Source: Candidatus Dormiibacterota bacterium (GTDB lineage Bacteria > Chloroflexota > Dormibacteria > CF-121). From it: DNA of 64,000 nucleotides. Shown one piece after another: positions 9,353 to 18,721 of the stretch (position 1 is the first letter of the stretch; the number at the start of each line of letters is the position of its first letter). The position numbers were made by a program, and so were the translations under genes. The notes beneath the pieces are model-generated. The model was not told where the DNA came from, did not search any database, and saw nothing but the letters and a program-made list of their open reading frames with translations. The stretch is taken from positions 107,322 through 171,321 of the forward strand of contig DASZZN010000005.1 of NCBI GenBank assembly GCA_035544955.1, given 5' to 3'.

Positions 9353-10222
9353 ATGGCAGCTATCACGGTCGACAAGGTCGCGCAACAACGCAATCCCCGC
9401 GGGGCCATCGTGGCCAAGCAGGTCGCGCTCTACGTCGCGATGACGATCTTCGGGCTCATCATGCTGGGCCCCTTTATCCTCGCAATTTTCGGCGCGTTCA
9501 AGACCGACGTCGACGTCACGTCCTACCCGCCCACGCTCTTCCCCAAGACCTGGCATCCGGAAAACTTTCTCAACGTGGCCAAGCTTTTTCCGATGTTTCC
9601 CCGCTGGTTCGTCAACAGCATCGGCCTCTCGACGGCGGTCACGGTGCTCAACGTTTTCTTTTGCGCGCTGGCCGGCTACGCCTTTGCTCGCTTGCGGTTC
9701 CCGGCAAGGAACGTGCTGTTCCTGGCCGTGCTCGCGACGCTAATGATCCCGCTTCAGGTGACGCTGATCCCGAAGTTCCTCATCATGAAGCAGCTTGGAC
9801 TGATCAACACCTATCCCGGCGTTATCCTGCCCAATGTCTCGACAGCCGCGGGCATCTTTTTGATGACGCAGTTCATGAAGGCCATCCCGAACGAACTGGA
9901 GGAGGCCGCCGTCATCGATGGGGCCAGCAAATGGACGGTGTTCAGGCGGGTGATCCTGCCACTCTCCGCCCCGGCGTTGACGGCGCTCGCAATCTTCAGC
10001 TTCCAGGGCCAATGGAACGACTTCCTCTGGCCGCTCGTCATCCTTAACGACCCTTCGTTGTTCACGCTTCCCTTGGGCATCGCCGGGTTCGGCACCCAGT
10101 ACGTGGCACATACGAACTGGGTGCTAGTCGGCTCGATCTTCACGACCATCCCGATGGTGCTCCTGGTGTTCTTCTTCCAGCGCTACATCATCAAGAGCGT
10201 CGCGACCACCGGCGGCAAGTAG
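9353..10222 (+). CDS. Sugar ABC transporter permease (MalG/UgpE type)
   Basis: 289 residues, six predicted membrane helices, with the EAA loop EEAAVIDGASKWTVFRRVIL. GAGGAGCG-like purines precede the ATG. It pairs with the preceding permease to form the membrane channel of the importer. The operon ends here, facing a second importer cluster on the opposite strand across a GC-rich repeat. Confidence 0.92.
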   Translation: MAAITVDKVAQQRNPRGAIVAKQVALYVAMTIFGLIMLGPFILAIFGAFKTDVDVTSYPPTLFPKTWHPENFLNVAKLFPMFPRWFVNSIGLSTAVTVLNVFFCALAGYAFARLRFPARNVLFLAVLATLMIPLQVTLIPKFLIMKQLGLINTYPGVILPNVSTAAGIFLMTQFMKAIPNELEEAAVIDGASKWTVFRRVILPLSAPALTALAIFSFQGQWNDFLWPLVILNDPSLFTLPLGIAGFGTQYVAHTNWVLVGSIFTTIPMVLLVFFFQRYIIKSVATTGGK

Positions 10223-10260
10223 GGGCCCCCACCATACCCTCCCCCGGAACCGGGGAAGGG
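10223..10260. repeat. GC-rich REP-like repeat, copy 1 (possible bidirectional terminator)
   Basis: On the minus strand this reads as a copy of the window's dispersed element (inverted CCCCCGG/CCGGGG followed by GGAGGGTATGGTGGGGGC). It fills the gap between two convergent transport operons, where a hairpin of this kind could stop transcription from both sides. Confidence 0.6.
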
Positions 10261-10264
10261 AAAA

Positions 10265-11362
10265 TTAGGTAATGCGACGGAGCCGCGCTGCCCCGATCCG
10301 GGTGTCGGCCATCCCGTAGTAGACATCAGCCTCGCCGCCATCGCGCACATCGATCGCGGTTGGGAAGACGACGTTCGGGACCGTTCCCTCGCGTTCCTCT
10401 TTCGTCTCCGGCTCGAGCAGCGGGAGTTGGGAGCGACTGAGGACGCGGCTGACGTCCTGAGGATCCAGCACCATCGCGCCGGCGACGTAGCGCACGGGGT
10501 CGCGCGGTCCGGGATGGGCATCCATGCGGGCGGTTACGCCGTGGTAGATGATCAGCCATCCCTCCGGGATGCGAATAGGGGGGGTGCCACCGCCGATCTT
10601 GGTCGCTTCCCACGGCTGCTGAGGCTGCGCCACCTGCCGGTGCTGGCCGAGTCGTGTCAGGGCATGCAAATCATTCATGACCGCCTCAGCGGGAGCGAAC
10701 GATACCCATATGCTCTGGCGTTCATCCGTCACGCCCACTGGGAGCGGCCGGCCTGCGTTCGGGCTAATCCAGGACAGGTTCCACATGGGGCGGTGCAGCA
10801 TGGCATAGGCGGGCTTGCCATCCGGGCCGGGCACGGCTTTCGGGAAGAACATCGCGTCCTTGTTGGGGTAAAGGTTCAAATCCGTCCGCAGGGATGGCTG
10901 GTAGTCGAACGACACCGGGCCCATCCGCTCCCAACTGAGCAGGTCCCGACTGATTGCGAGCCCGATGCGCGGACCGAGCGGCCCATAGGCGGCATACGCC
11001 ATCACGTAGGCATCCAGACTGTCGACGAACGTGATCCGCGGATCCTCGACGCCGGCCGTGGCTGGATTCCGCTCCCACGCCTCGTCGGGTTCCAGAGCGA
11101 TACCGAGCCGCTCGACGCCCGAGGGCTTGCCACCTTGATCGAATACGACTCGCGCGCGCCCGATCCGCGAGTAGTTGCCCCGGGCCACCATCCGCGGGAA
11201 GAGGTAGAGCTCGCCATCGCGGGCGCGCGCGGTTGCCGGGTTGAGCACGCCCTCAACCTCCCGTGGCTCCCCGGGCAACGGCTCCATCACGATGCCGAGG
11301 CGCTCCAGCCGGTATGGCGGCGCCTTTACCGCCATACCGCTGCCAGCTTCTGGAGGCGTCAC
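10265..11362 (-). CDS. GH130-family glycoside phosphorylase/hydrolase-like protein
   Basis: About 365 residues. The order of motifs (LERLGIVMEP, VLNPATAR, GVEDPRITF, YHGVTARMD) matches the five-bladed beta-propeller GH130 family, whose members mostly phosphorolyse beta-mannosides. The GVEDPR segment corresponds to the part bearing the catalytic aspartate in that family. No signal peptide is present, so it is probably cytoplasmic. GTG at 11362 overlaps the stop of the upstream gene in a GTGA arrangement and is taken as the start; ATG 11335 (MAVKAPPYRLERLG) is an equally reasonable alternative. It is the last gene of a minus-strand operon that includes a sugar importer and a secreted glycosidase-like protein, which suggests it processes the imported oligosaccharide. 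The substrate cannot be read from sequence. Confidence 0.82.
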   Translation of the reverse strand: MTPPEAGSGMAVKAPPYRLERLGIVMEPLPGEPREVEGVLNPATARARDGELYLFPRMVARGNYSRIGRARVVFDQGGKPSGVERLGIALEPDEAWERNPATAGVEDPRITFVDSLDAYVMAYAAYGPLGPRIGLAISRDLLSWERMGPVSFDYQPSLRTDLNLYPNKDAMFFPKAVPGPDGKPAYAMLHRPMWNLSWISPNAGRPLPVGVTDERQSIWVSFAPAEAVMNDLHALTRLGQHRQVAQPQQPWEATKIGGGTPPIRIPEGWLIIYHGVTARMDAHPGPRDPVRYVAGAMVLDPQDVSRVLSRSQLPLLEPETKEEREGTVPNVVFPTAIDVRDGGEADVYYGMADTRIGAARLRRIT

Positions 11363-13404
11363 TCCCCAGAAGCGATCGTGTAGCCGAAGGGAAGAACCGG
11401 CACCGTGCTGATCGGGTCGGACTCGGATGACACGCGCTGGACCAGCCTGCCATCGCGGTCGTACACGAGGACGACCCACGTGTCAGTCGGCGTCGGAAGG
11501 ACGACCCGGGACTGGACATTGGTAAGGCTCTTGTATGCGGCCAGGGTGGCACCGTCAGCGCCTTCCAGGACCTTGCTCTCGATCACCGGCTGCCACAGAA
11601 TCGCGTCGATCTTCGCATGGGTGCCGCCGTTGCCGGCGTATTTCAGTGTGACGGTGTGCGCGCCGGCCTTCAGCCGTTGCGGCACGGCCAGGCTATCGAT
11701 CCAGAGGTAATCGGGGTTCGGCGAAACGCCCTGGGTGCCGGCCCCACCTTGATTGTCGCGGCCTGCCGGAACACCATCCACGCTGACCGTGACACCCACG
11801 GAGTCGGGCCGCCCCATCTGTTTGTCGAAGACAAGGTAGACCAGGTAGCTTCCGTCGGCGGGCGAGGTAACCGTGATGCGATCGCTGCCGCCCTTCCCCA
11901 GGTCCACGTACTGACCGTTGCTCCAGAGCGCTTCGCCGGTCCACGCCGAAGCTGGGGTCACCACCGCGGCTGCGCCGCTGAGCGCGCCGGATTCAGCCTC
12001 GACCTTTTGATACGTCGTCTGTGCCAGGAGCCGGTCATAGCGAAGATAGCCTCGAGCCACCGGGTCATTGACCACGTTCATGAGGGCGAGCAATCCCTCG
12101 ATCGTGGATTCCGCTCCCGAGTTGCGGTTGATGCCGCCGTCGCCGTTGAGACCGTCGTAGACGACGCCGGTCGCCGGTTGATACATCGCCACCCCGGCTC
12201 GGTTATTTCCAAAGAACCAGGTCGCGGCGATGCCGGCCCAGCGCCGATAGACATCGTTGCCGGTGGCCCGGCCTAGGAAGAGAAGACCGTCGACGGTGGT
12301 CTCCGCGCCATAGGCGATCTGGGACAGATCGTCGGGGGCAGGCAGGAGGCCGTTGATGGCGCCGAACGAGAGCTGCTGGTGGGTTTCAAAGGAATTCGCG
12401 TCGCGCTCCGCCGGGGAGAGCCACTCGCGATGTCCGAGCTGGGGTCCTGCTGTTGCCAGCGCCATGACCATATGCGCGCCCCACGCGTGCCAGAGGCTTA
12501 CCGATCCGGTGAAGGGGAGCAGTGCCTGCCAGGCCCAGTCACGGAAGCTGCCGAGCCGAAAGCCGGCGATGCCATTCCCGAAGGCCACCCCAAGCTTGCG
12601 CGCCTCAGCCTTGCCGGTCGCCGCGTAGTAGGCGCCCAGCCCGAGCAGTGCCTCCGAGGACGCGTCGGCGCCGTCGGCGATGAACCACGCGGGCGTTTGA
12701 TAGCCGTGCAGCGTGTTGTAGCGACCGTTATTGGGCGCGACGAGCTCGGCATCGAGCTTGGCCAGCGCCAGGTCCATCCGAACGGCGAGCGCACGTGCAA
12801 AGCCGGGGTCAACCGTGCGGAACGTGGCGTAGCCTTCGCCCAGCGCCCAGATCGAGCGGGCCAGCCAGAAGGAGGCGCCGGAATCCGCGGGGTTGGGCGA
12901 GTCGGGCGGCGTTGGCGTGAGATTGAGCGCGCCGCCGGGCTGCATCCAGAGCACGAAGTTTCCCGCGTTCGGGCCGGTCGCGGTCTGCATGTACATCACG
13001 AAGCGCAGCGCGCCGCGCGCCAGCCTGAGGCTGTGCTGGTCGTGGTAGTAGCGGTAGTGCGTCAGGTACGCGACCGCCGCGCGCGTCACATCGTCGGTGT
13101 CGAAGGCCCCCTGCCCGTAGGTGTGGGTCGATGGATTGTAGGACCCACCCCCGGTCCTTGTGTAGGTCCCCGTCGCGGAATCGTAATTCGCGTAGACCCA
13201 CCAGGTGTCGATCGCGGTGCCTGGCTCGGTCGTGCTGTGCCCGGCCGGAGGCGTGCCTGGATACGGCACCGAGTCATGCAAAAAGTCGAGGTGAGCGAGG
13301 TTGACCGGGCCGGGTCGAGCGCTGTCCTGGGCCCCGGCCGAAATACCGCCAATCGCGCCGATCAGCACCACCGGAACCGCCACAAGCGCTGCTCGTAGAC
13401 GCAT
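11359..13404 (-). CDS. Secreted six-hairpin glycosidase-like protein with CBM-like domain
   Basis: 681 residues. A Sec signal peptide is seen at MRLRAALVAVPVVLIGAIGG, ending near SAGAQ. The main domain resembles (alpha/alpha)6 six-hairpin glycosidases, rich in tryptophan and with DTWWVYANYD, GASFWLARSIWALGEGY, SLWHAWGAHM and INRNSGAESTIEGL. From about residue 475 a beta-sandwich resembling CBM35/CBM6 follows (KVEAESGALSGA, VDLGKGGSDRITV, AGAHTVTLKYAG). AAAGGAGG lies just before the ATG. It probably acts outside the membrane on a polysaccharide that feeds the importer encoded upstream. The precise activity is unknown. Confidence 0.8.
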   Translation of the reverse strand: MRLRAALVAVPVVLIGAIGGISAGAQDSARPGPVNLAHLDFLHDSVPYPGTPPAGHSTTEPGTAIDTWWVYANYDSATGTYTRTGGGSYNPSTHTYGQGAFDTDDVTRAAVAYLTHYRYYHDQHSLRLARGALRFVMYMQTATGPNAGNFVLWMQPGGALNLTPTPPDSPNPADSGASFWLARSIWALGEGYATFRTVDPGFARALAVRMDLALAKLDAELVAPNNGRYNTLHGYQTPAWFIADGADASSEALLGLGAYYAATGKAEARKLGVAFGNGIAGFRLGSFRDWAWQALLPFTGSVSLWHAWGAHMVMALATAGPQLGHREWLSPAERDANSFETHQQLSFGAINGLLPAPDDLSQIAYGAETTVDGLLFLGRATGNDVYRRWAGIAATWFFGNNRAGVAMYQPATGVVYDGLNGDGGINRNSGAESTIEGLLALMNVVNDPVARGYLRYDRLLAQTTYQKVEAESGALSGAAAVVTPASAWTGEALWSNGQYVDLGKGGSDRITVTSPADGSYLVYLVFDKQMGRPDSVGVTVSVDGVPAGRDNQGGAGTQGVSPNPDYLWIDSLAVPQRLKAGAHTVTLKYAGNGGTHAKIDAILWQPVIESKVLEGADGATLAAYKSLTNVQSRVVLPTPTDTWVVLVYDRDGRLVQRVSSESDPISTVPVLPFGYTIASGE

Positions 13405-13416
13405 GACCGTCCTCCT

Positions 13417-14325
13417 TTACCCCTTCACGCTCGAACCGACCGACGATTCGATGAACTGCCGCTGGAATATCAGGAAGAGAATGACCACCGGGATGGCCAG
13501 CACGGTGGCCCCCGCCAGGATCGTTCCGTACGGGTTGGCGGCCCGCTGGGCCACTGTGGAGATGTAGTTGGCCAGCGCCACCGCCAGTGGTTCGAGCTCC
13601 AGTCTCTTGGTGATCAAGAATGGCCAGAGGAATTCGTTCCAGGGACCGATGAAGGTGATCAGCGTCGCGGTCAAGATCGCGGGCCTGGTCAAGGGCGCGA
13701 CCACCCGGGTCAGGATTGCCAGCTCGGAAGCGCCGTCGATGCGCGCCGCCTCTAACATCTCACTGGGAATTTGCATAAAGAACTGGCGGAAGATGAAGAC
13801 CGCGGTCGGGTTGATGGCGAACGGCAGGATCATGCCCAGGAGCGTGTCGCCGAGGCCGAAGTTCCTGGCGATCAGAACGTAGAGCGGGATCATCAGCAAT
13901 TGGAAGGGGAGCACGAGTAACAGAATCAGGGTGTAGAAGAGCGCCTGCCGCCCTCGGAAATGAAGTTGCGCCAGCGCATATCCGGCCAGCCCGCCAAACA
14001 CCAGCGTTCCCAGGAGCACGCCACCCGTAAAGAGGCCCGAGTTGAGAAGGGTCCTTAAGAGATTGATCGCGGTGTTGATGGCGACGAAGTTGTCAAAAGA
14101 CAGGCTGCCTGGATTTGGGAAGGCGCCCGAGATGTTCGGGTTCGGCTCCCGCTGCAAGGCGCTGACCACCATGTAATAGAAGGGGAACACGAACACTAGC
14201 GCCCCAAGGGAAAGTGCGAAGAGCCTCAACCACGGTGCGGACACCTTTTTTCGATGCTCGGGCGGCCCCTGCGCTTCGACCTGCTGCGTGGGCGCCCCGA
14301 CCAGATCAGTCGTCGCGGTCGCCAT
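13417..14325 (-). CDS. Sugar ABC transporter permease (MalG type), second importer
   Basis: 302 residues, six predicted helices after a short cytoplasmic tail. The EAA loop is MLEAARIDGASELAILTRVV. It starts 2 nt after the stop of the preceding permease and belongs to the minus-strand operon running from 16544 to 10265. No ATPase is encoded in this cluster either. Confidence 0.92.
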   Translation of the reverse strand: MATATTDLVGAPTQQVEAQGPPEHRKKVSAPWLRLFALSLGALVFVFPFYYMVVSALQREPNPNISGAFPNPGSLSFDNFVAINTAINLLRTLLNSGLFTGGVLLGTLVFGGLAGYALAQLHFRGRQALFYTLILLLVLPFQLLMIPLYVLIARNFGLGDTLLGMILPFAINPTAVFIFRQFFMQIPSEMLEAARIDGASELAILTRVVAPLTRPAILTATLITFIGPWNEFLWPFLITKRLELEPLAVALANYISTVAQRAANPYGTILAGATVLAIPVVILFLIFQRQFIESSVGSSVKG

Positions 14326-14327
14326 AG

Positions 14328-15248
14328 CTAAGGCCGCTCCAGGACGAAGCGGTTGATGCCGGAGATGAGCAGCACTCCAATGGCCAGCAGGATCCCGATC
14401 GCGGCCGCGTAACCAGGATGGTTCTGCTCAATACCGAACCGGTAAATCAAAAATACCGGCGAGACGGACTGGTTCTCCGGGCCCCCGCCCCCGGTCAGAA
14501 GGTAGGGCTCTGTAAAGAAGTTGGCCCCGGTGATGACGGCGGTAACGATGACCAGCAGGGTCGCCGGCCTCAGTCCGGGCACGGTCACCGCAAAGAAGCT
14601 TTGGATGGGGCTGGCGCCGTCTACCTTTGACGCCTCGTAGAGCTCCTTGGGGATGGTCTGCAGGGCGGCGAGATAGACCAGGATGTAGAAGCCAAGCCCC
14701 TTCCAGGTGACGTAGAGGGCGATGATCGGCATCGCCAACAGGGCATTTATGAGGAACGACGGGTTGGGGGCGAGCGGCCCAAGGAGCTTATCGACCAGGC
14801 CGAAGCCGCTGAATAGCCAGAGCCAGATACCCACCGCCGCGACGCTCGCGGTGATGTAGGGGACGTAGTAGGCGGCGCGGAAGAAGGTGCGGAACCGAAT
14901 CGCACTGTTGAGTGCGGTGGCCAGCACCATCGATAAGCCGACGGTCAGTGGGACATTGATCACAAGAAAGATGACGACGTTTCGAATAGCGATGTGGAAC
15001 AGCGGGTCCTGCAGCACTCGGGCGTAGTTCCCCAGCCCCACGAAGGGGCGAACGACCTCTGCCCCTGGTGCCGAAAAGAAGTAATCGAAGAACGACATGT
15101 AGATCGCGTAAAAGAACGGGTAAGCGTAAATCCCTATCAGGAAGAGCACGAAGGGGGCGGCGAACAGGTACCCGATCGGGTGTTCCCCAAACAGGCTCCG
15201 CAATCGGTTACGGGGTGCGCGCGCTCGAACCGCCGCCGCCACTGCCAC
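14328..15248 (-). CDS. Sugar ABC transporter permease (MalF type), second importer
   Basis: 306 residues with six predicted membrane segments. The start is GTG at 15248 with GAAGG about 7 nt upstream. The EAA loop is KELYEASKVDGASPIQSFFA. It lies between the binding protein (15264-16544) and the second permease, the usual order for family-1 carbohydrate importers. Confidence 0.92.
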   Translation of the reverse strand: MAVAAAVRARAPRNRLRSLFGEHPIGYLFAAPFVLFLIGIYAYPFFYAIYMSFFDYFFSAPGAEVVRPFVGLGNYARVLQDPLFHIAIRNVVIFLVINVPLTVGLSMVLATALNSAIRFRTFFRAAYYVPYITASVAAVGIWLWLFSGFGLVDKLLGPLAPNPSFLINALLAMPIIALYVTWKGLGFYILVYLAALQTIPKELYEASKVDGASPIQSFFAVTVPGLRPATLLVIVTAVITGANFFTEPYLLTGGGGPENQSVSPVFLIYRFGIEQNHPGYAAAIGILLAIGVLLISGINRFVLERP

Positions 15249-15263
15249 GTTATTGCCTTCGGG

Positions 15264-16544
15264 TTACGACTTGACGAGGGTCTTGATCTGGGCGGCTGCG
15301 TCCTTGAATGCCTGGTCGACACCTTGGCTGCCGAAGATGACCGACTTGGAGTATGCGGCCCGGAAGTCCTGCCACATTTCCACCGAGTTCGGCACGTTGG
15401 GGACTTCGACCGAGCGTGCGGCCTGGTCGGCGAACAACTTGTAGTCAGGGTGGGCTGAGAAATAGCTCGGGTAGGCCGACGCAAGGTCGCTCCGCATCGG
15501 CATCTGGCCGGTAAGGTCGAGCAACTTGCCGTCGCTGTCCTTGCTGACGGCGAACTTCAAGAACTCCCATGCGGTGCCCTGATTCTTGCAGCTCGAGTAC
15601 ATGCCGATCGACTTCTCATCGGAAAAGGTGTGGATGGCGCTCGCATCCATCCCGTCCTTGGTCGGAACCGGGGCCACGCCCCATTTCACCTTGCCGGTAT
15701 AGACGGGAATCGCCCACGGCCCCACGATTGCCATCGCGCTCTGACCGGTGGCAAAGGAATCGCCCTGGGCCGCTTCCTTGGGGGCGAGGTTCTTTGTGTA
15801 GAGCTGCTTCCAGAAGTTTGCGACCGCCAGACCGTCGGCGCTATTGAACTGCGGTTCCCCGTTCTCGATCAGCTGCTTGCCCTTGCTCTGGGCGATGAAC
15901 AGCGGATAGAAGTCGAACCAGGGCTGGTAGAACTCAGAGGTCGGCGACGGCCAGATCGCGGCCTTGGCGCCGCCTTTGCTGACGACGGCCTGCGCGGTGC
16001 TCAGGAACTGGTCGTACGTCTTGAGCGGCGGGTTGGTCGCATCGATGCTCGCCTTCGTGAAGATATCCTTGTTGTAGAAGATCATCACCGGGTTGCTCTT
16101 CCAGGGCATCTGGTAGTAGCTGCCATTGGGAGACTTGTATTGCGAGGCTCGGTCACCAGTGCGCCCCTCGATGAAGGAGTTTCCGTCGGAGAAACTGCTC
16201 AGACTGACCAGACCGCCCTGTTTCTGGAACTGGGATACGGCCGCCGGGGCCGTGTTGAAGATGAGGCAGGGGGTCGTGCCCGCGGTGATGGCGGCTCCAA
16301 TGACTTCCTCCGAACTCTTCCCGGCCGGGATCTGCTCGGCGGTCACCTGCTCGCTCGAATGGCTCTGGTTCCAGGCAGCGACAACGGCGTCCCCCCACTT
16401 CACCTCTTCGGCGTTGTTGGAGTACCAGATCTTGATCGAACCCTTTGTGCTGCCCGTCGCGGCATTGCTGCCGCCTCCACACGCGGCAAGGCCGAGACTC
16501 AGGACGACTCCGGCGGCGAGGAGAGCATGGCGTGAACTCATCAT
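15264..16544 (-). CDS. Sugar ABC transporter substrate-binding lipoprotein, second importer
   Basis: 426 residues from the first of two tandem ATG codons (16544, 16541), preceded by AAGGAAGGG. The lipoprotein signal is MMSSRHALLAAGVVLSLGLAAC with the lipid-anchored cysteine directly before a glycine/serine linker. The body is a family-1 solute-binding protein (KSNPVMIFYNKDIFTKA, SAMAIVGPWAIPVY). It would capture an oligosaccharide outside the membrane for the two permeases downstream. The open frame upstream of 16544 is unlikely to be translated. Confidence 0.92.
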   Translation of the reverse strand: MMSSRHALLAAGVVLSLGLAACGGGSNAATGSTKGSIKIWYSNNAEEVKWGDAVVAAWNQSHSSEQVTAEQIPAGKSSEEVIGAAITAGTTPCLIFNTAPAAVSQFQKQGGLVSLSSFSDGNSFIEGRTGDRASQYKSPNGSYYQMPWKSNPVMIFYNKDIFTKASIDATNPPLKTYDQFLSTAQAVVSKGGAKAAIWPSPTSEFYQPWFDFYPLFIAQSKGKQLIENGEPQFNSADGLAVANFWKQLYTKNLAPKEAAQGDSFATGQSAMAIVGPWAIPVYTGKVKWGVAPVPTKDGMDASAIHTFSDEKSIGMYSSCKNQGTAWEFLKFAVSKDSDGKLLDLTGQMPMRSDLASAYPSYFSAHPDYKLFADQAARSVEVPNVPNSVEMWQDFRAAYSKSVIFGSQGVDQAFKDAAAQIKTLVKS

Positions 16545-16672
16545 CAGTACCCTTCCTTTGGAGTGCCAGCCTCGGAGAGTCGCGTCTCGCCAGACGAGGC
16601 AAGGCTCAGCCAATTCGACACTAGCACTGTAGATGTGTTTCAGCTAACTAAGCGATCTCAGCGTTCGTTCAA

Positions 16673-17932
16673 ATGAGCCAGTCACCAATGAGCCAGTCAC
16701 CGCCGCTTGCCCCCGGTCGCCTGGGACTAGGCATGGTCGGCTGCGGTCGTTTTGGCGAATTCTGTCTCACCGCGTTTCGGACCATCCCCAGCCTGGCGCT
16801 GGTCGGGGTGACCGACCGGGACCAGCGCCGGGCGGAGGCAACCGCCGAGGCCTTCGGTGTCGCGGCATATTCGGACTATATGGCTCTGCTCGCAGACCCC
16901 CGCGTCCAGGTGGTAGCCATCAACACGCCGCCAGCGCTGCACGCATCAATGGCGGTCGCGGCAGCCGCAGCTGGCAAGCATGTCTTTTGTGAGAAACCCC
17001 TGGCCACGACCATGGACGACGCGACGGCGGTGCTTCGTGCCGTCCGCGATGCGCGCGTTCGGCTCGCGGTGGACTACGTCATGCGCTGGAACCCGCTTTA
17101 CGGTCTGATGCGCCACCTCGGATCGCTACCGGCAGGGAGCGGCCTATTGCTTGGTCGGCTACGCCGGTTCGCCCTGGAAAACTACGCGGCAGACGAGGAC
17201 CTCGCCCTGGACCATTGGTTCTGGGACGAGGCGATCAGCGGTGGCATCTTCGTTGAACATGGCGTGCATTTCTTCGATGTCTGTGACTGGCTGATGGGCA
17301 GTCATCCGCTGGCGGTCCAGGCGCTCCAGGTTCGGCGACCTGGCGCCGGTCCGATCGACACCGTGGCGGCGACGTGCACCCACGAAGGCGGGGCAACGTC
17401 CAGCTTCCTGCATGCCTTTACGCACCCGAACCGTGCCCAGTACCAATCGATCACCCTTGATTGGGGATTTGCTCACGGCCGGCTGACCGGATGGATCCCG
17501 GTCAGCCTCGAATTGGAGGTCTGGACCGACGTCCATGGACGGGCGGTGCTCGAGCATCTTCCGACCGACAGCGGGGAACTTCTCAACGTGCCAGGATTCC
17601 GGCTGTCAGGTGACGAAACCGTAGAGGTCTCCCAGGTCGAGACGTACGGAAACCGGGGACCGTGGCGTGCACGCAGCGAGAGCCGGGATGTCAGCACGCG
17701 GGTGCGGGTTCGCGCCAGCCTCGGAGGCGAGCCGGCCAAGGAGCACGTCTATCGAGAGAGCGTTCGGGCCGGAATGGTCGACCTGGTCTCGGCCATCCTG
17801 GAGGATCGGTTGCCGCGGGTAGCCGGCGTCGATGCATGGCGCAGCCTGGCGACCGCGGTGGCGGCCCGAGAAGCGGTCGAATCGGCGCAGCCTGTGGTGC
17901 CGGCCACGCTTCCGGTCGACCTTAGCGGCTAG
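16673..17932 (+). CDS. Gfo/Idh/MocA family NAD(P)-dependent oxidoreductase
   Basis: 419 residues. The Rossmann fold begins at GLGMVGCGRFGEF, and the family signature FCEKPLATT, with the lysine that binds cofactor and substrate, is at about residues 104-112. The C-terminal half is the alpha/beta domain that forms the substrate pocket. Members act on sugars, inositols or sugar nucleotides. The gene is divergent from the second importer operon, which fits a role in metabolising its substrate. The first five residues are repeated exactly (MSQSP twice), so either of two ATG codons (16673 or 16688) may be used; no Shine-Dalgarno sequence is evident. Confidence 0.85.
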   Translation: MSQSPMSQSPPLAPGRLGLGMVGCGRFGEFCLTAFRTIPSLALVGVTDRDQRRAEATAEAFGVAAYSDYMALLADPRVQVVAINTPPALHASMAVAAAAAGKHVFCEKPLATTMDDATAVLRAVRDARVRLAVDYVMRWNPLYGLMRHLGSLPAGSGLLLGRLRRFALENYAADEDLALDHWFWDEAISGGIFVEHGVHFFDVCDWLMGSHPLAVQALQVRRPGAGPIDTVAATCTHEGGATSSFLHAFTHPNRAQYQSITLDWGFAHGRLTGWIPVSLELEVWTDVHGRAVLEHLPTDSGELLNVPGFRLSGDETVEVSQVETYGNRGPWRARSESRDVSTRVRVRASLGGEPAKEHVYRESVRAGMVDLVSAILEDRLPRVAGVDAWRSLATAVAAREAVESAQPVVPATLPVDLSG

Positions 17933-18630
17933 ACGTCCTGCTGGCCCCAGTAGAAGCGACGACCAGCGCGGCGGACCTCGACATTCCATCCGAGTGTTCG
18001 GAGCTTCGTCTCGAGCTCAGAGGGTTCGTAGAAGACCTTCACCGCGCGGAATTGTCGGCCGTCTTCCAACTGACGGAGCACGGCATCGTCGTCGACTCGC
18101 GTTTCCAGGCCCCACGATCGCTTCAGCTCGTCGATGAAGAAGACCTGGCCATTCACTGCCAGCGAGTCGCGCACCAGTTGCCAGAATGCGGCGAACCGAT
18201 CGTGCGGGATGTGGGACATCCAGAAGGCGAAGAACACGAGGTCGTACTGTCGATCTGGTCGCCACGAAAAGATGTCGGCCCGTACGTACCGCACGTTGGC
18301 GGCTTTAACGCGTTCGCGATTCAGCGCGAGCATCTCCTCCGCGGCGTCGACGGCCGTGACCTGCCGGGCGTGGTGGGCGAGCCACTGCGTCCACCAGCCG
18401 GTGCCGCACGCCAGCTCCAGGACGGTGTCAAACGGACGCATGCCGTCCAGCGCGTTGAGCAGGATGGCGACCTCCTTTCTATCCTCATCGTCCGGCCGCC
18501 CGGCGACGGTTCCTCCCAGGCTGACGTACCGCTCGAGCTGTCGTAAGTTTTCGTCGTACTCGCCAGCACGTGCACGGTAGTAGGCGATCTGATCAGCGAT
18601 CAGCGCGTCAGCGTCAGTCTTGTCGGCCAT
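17929..18630 (-). CDS. Class I SAM-dependent methyltransferase
   Basis: 233 residues from ATG 18630 (MADKTDADALIADQIAYYRA); the longer open frame upstream would run into the neighbouring gene. Motif I is VLELACGTGWWTQWL, followed by VTAVDAAEEML and FWMSHIPHDRFAAFW, a typical Rossmann-like methyltransferase. The substrate is not evident; small-molecule methyltransferases of this type are common. Its 3' end overlaps the end of the convergent oxidoreductase gene by 4 nt. Confidence 0.85.
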   Translation of the reverse strand: MADKTDADALIADQIAYYRARAGEYDENLRQLERYVSLGGTVAGRPDDEDRKEVAILLNALDGMRPFDTVLELACGTGWWTQWLAHHARQVTAVDAAEEMLALNRERVKAANVRYVRADIFSWRPDRQYDLVFFAFWMSHIPHDRFAAFWQLVRDSLAVNGQVFFIDELKRSWGLETRVDDDAVLRQLEDGRQFRAVKVFYEPSELETKLRTLGWNVEVRRAGRRFYWGQQDV

Positions 18631-18721
18631 TCCACTCACGCGACGACTCACCCATGCGCTCCACGATACGGAGCCCGGGGTGGTGCTGCCAGAAGCGAAC
18701 CTTCGCCACGTTGTCTTTACC

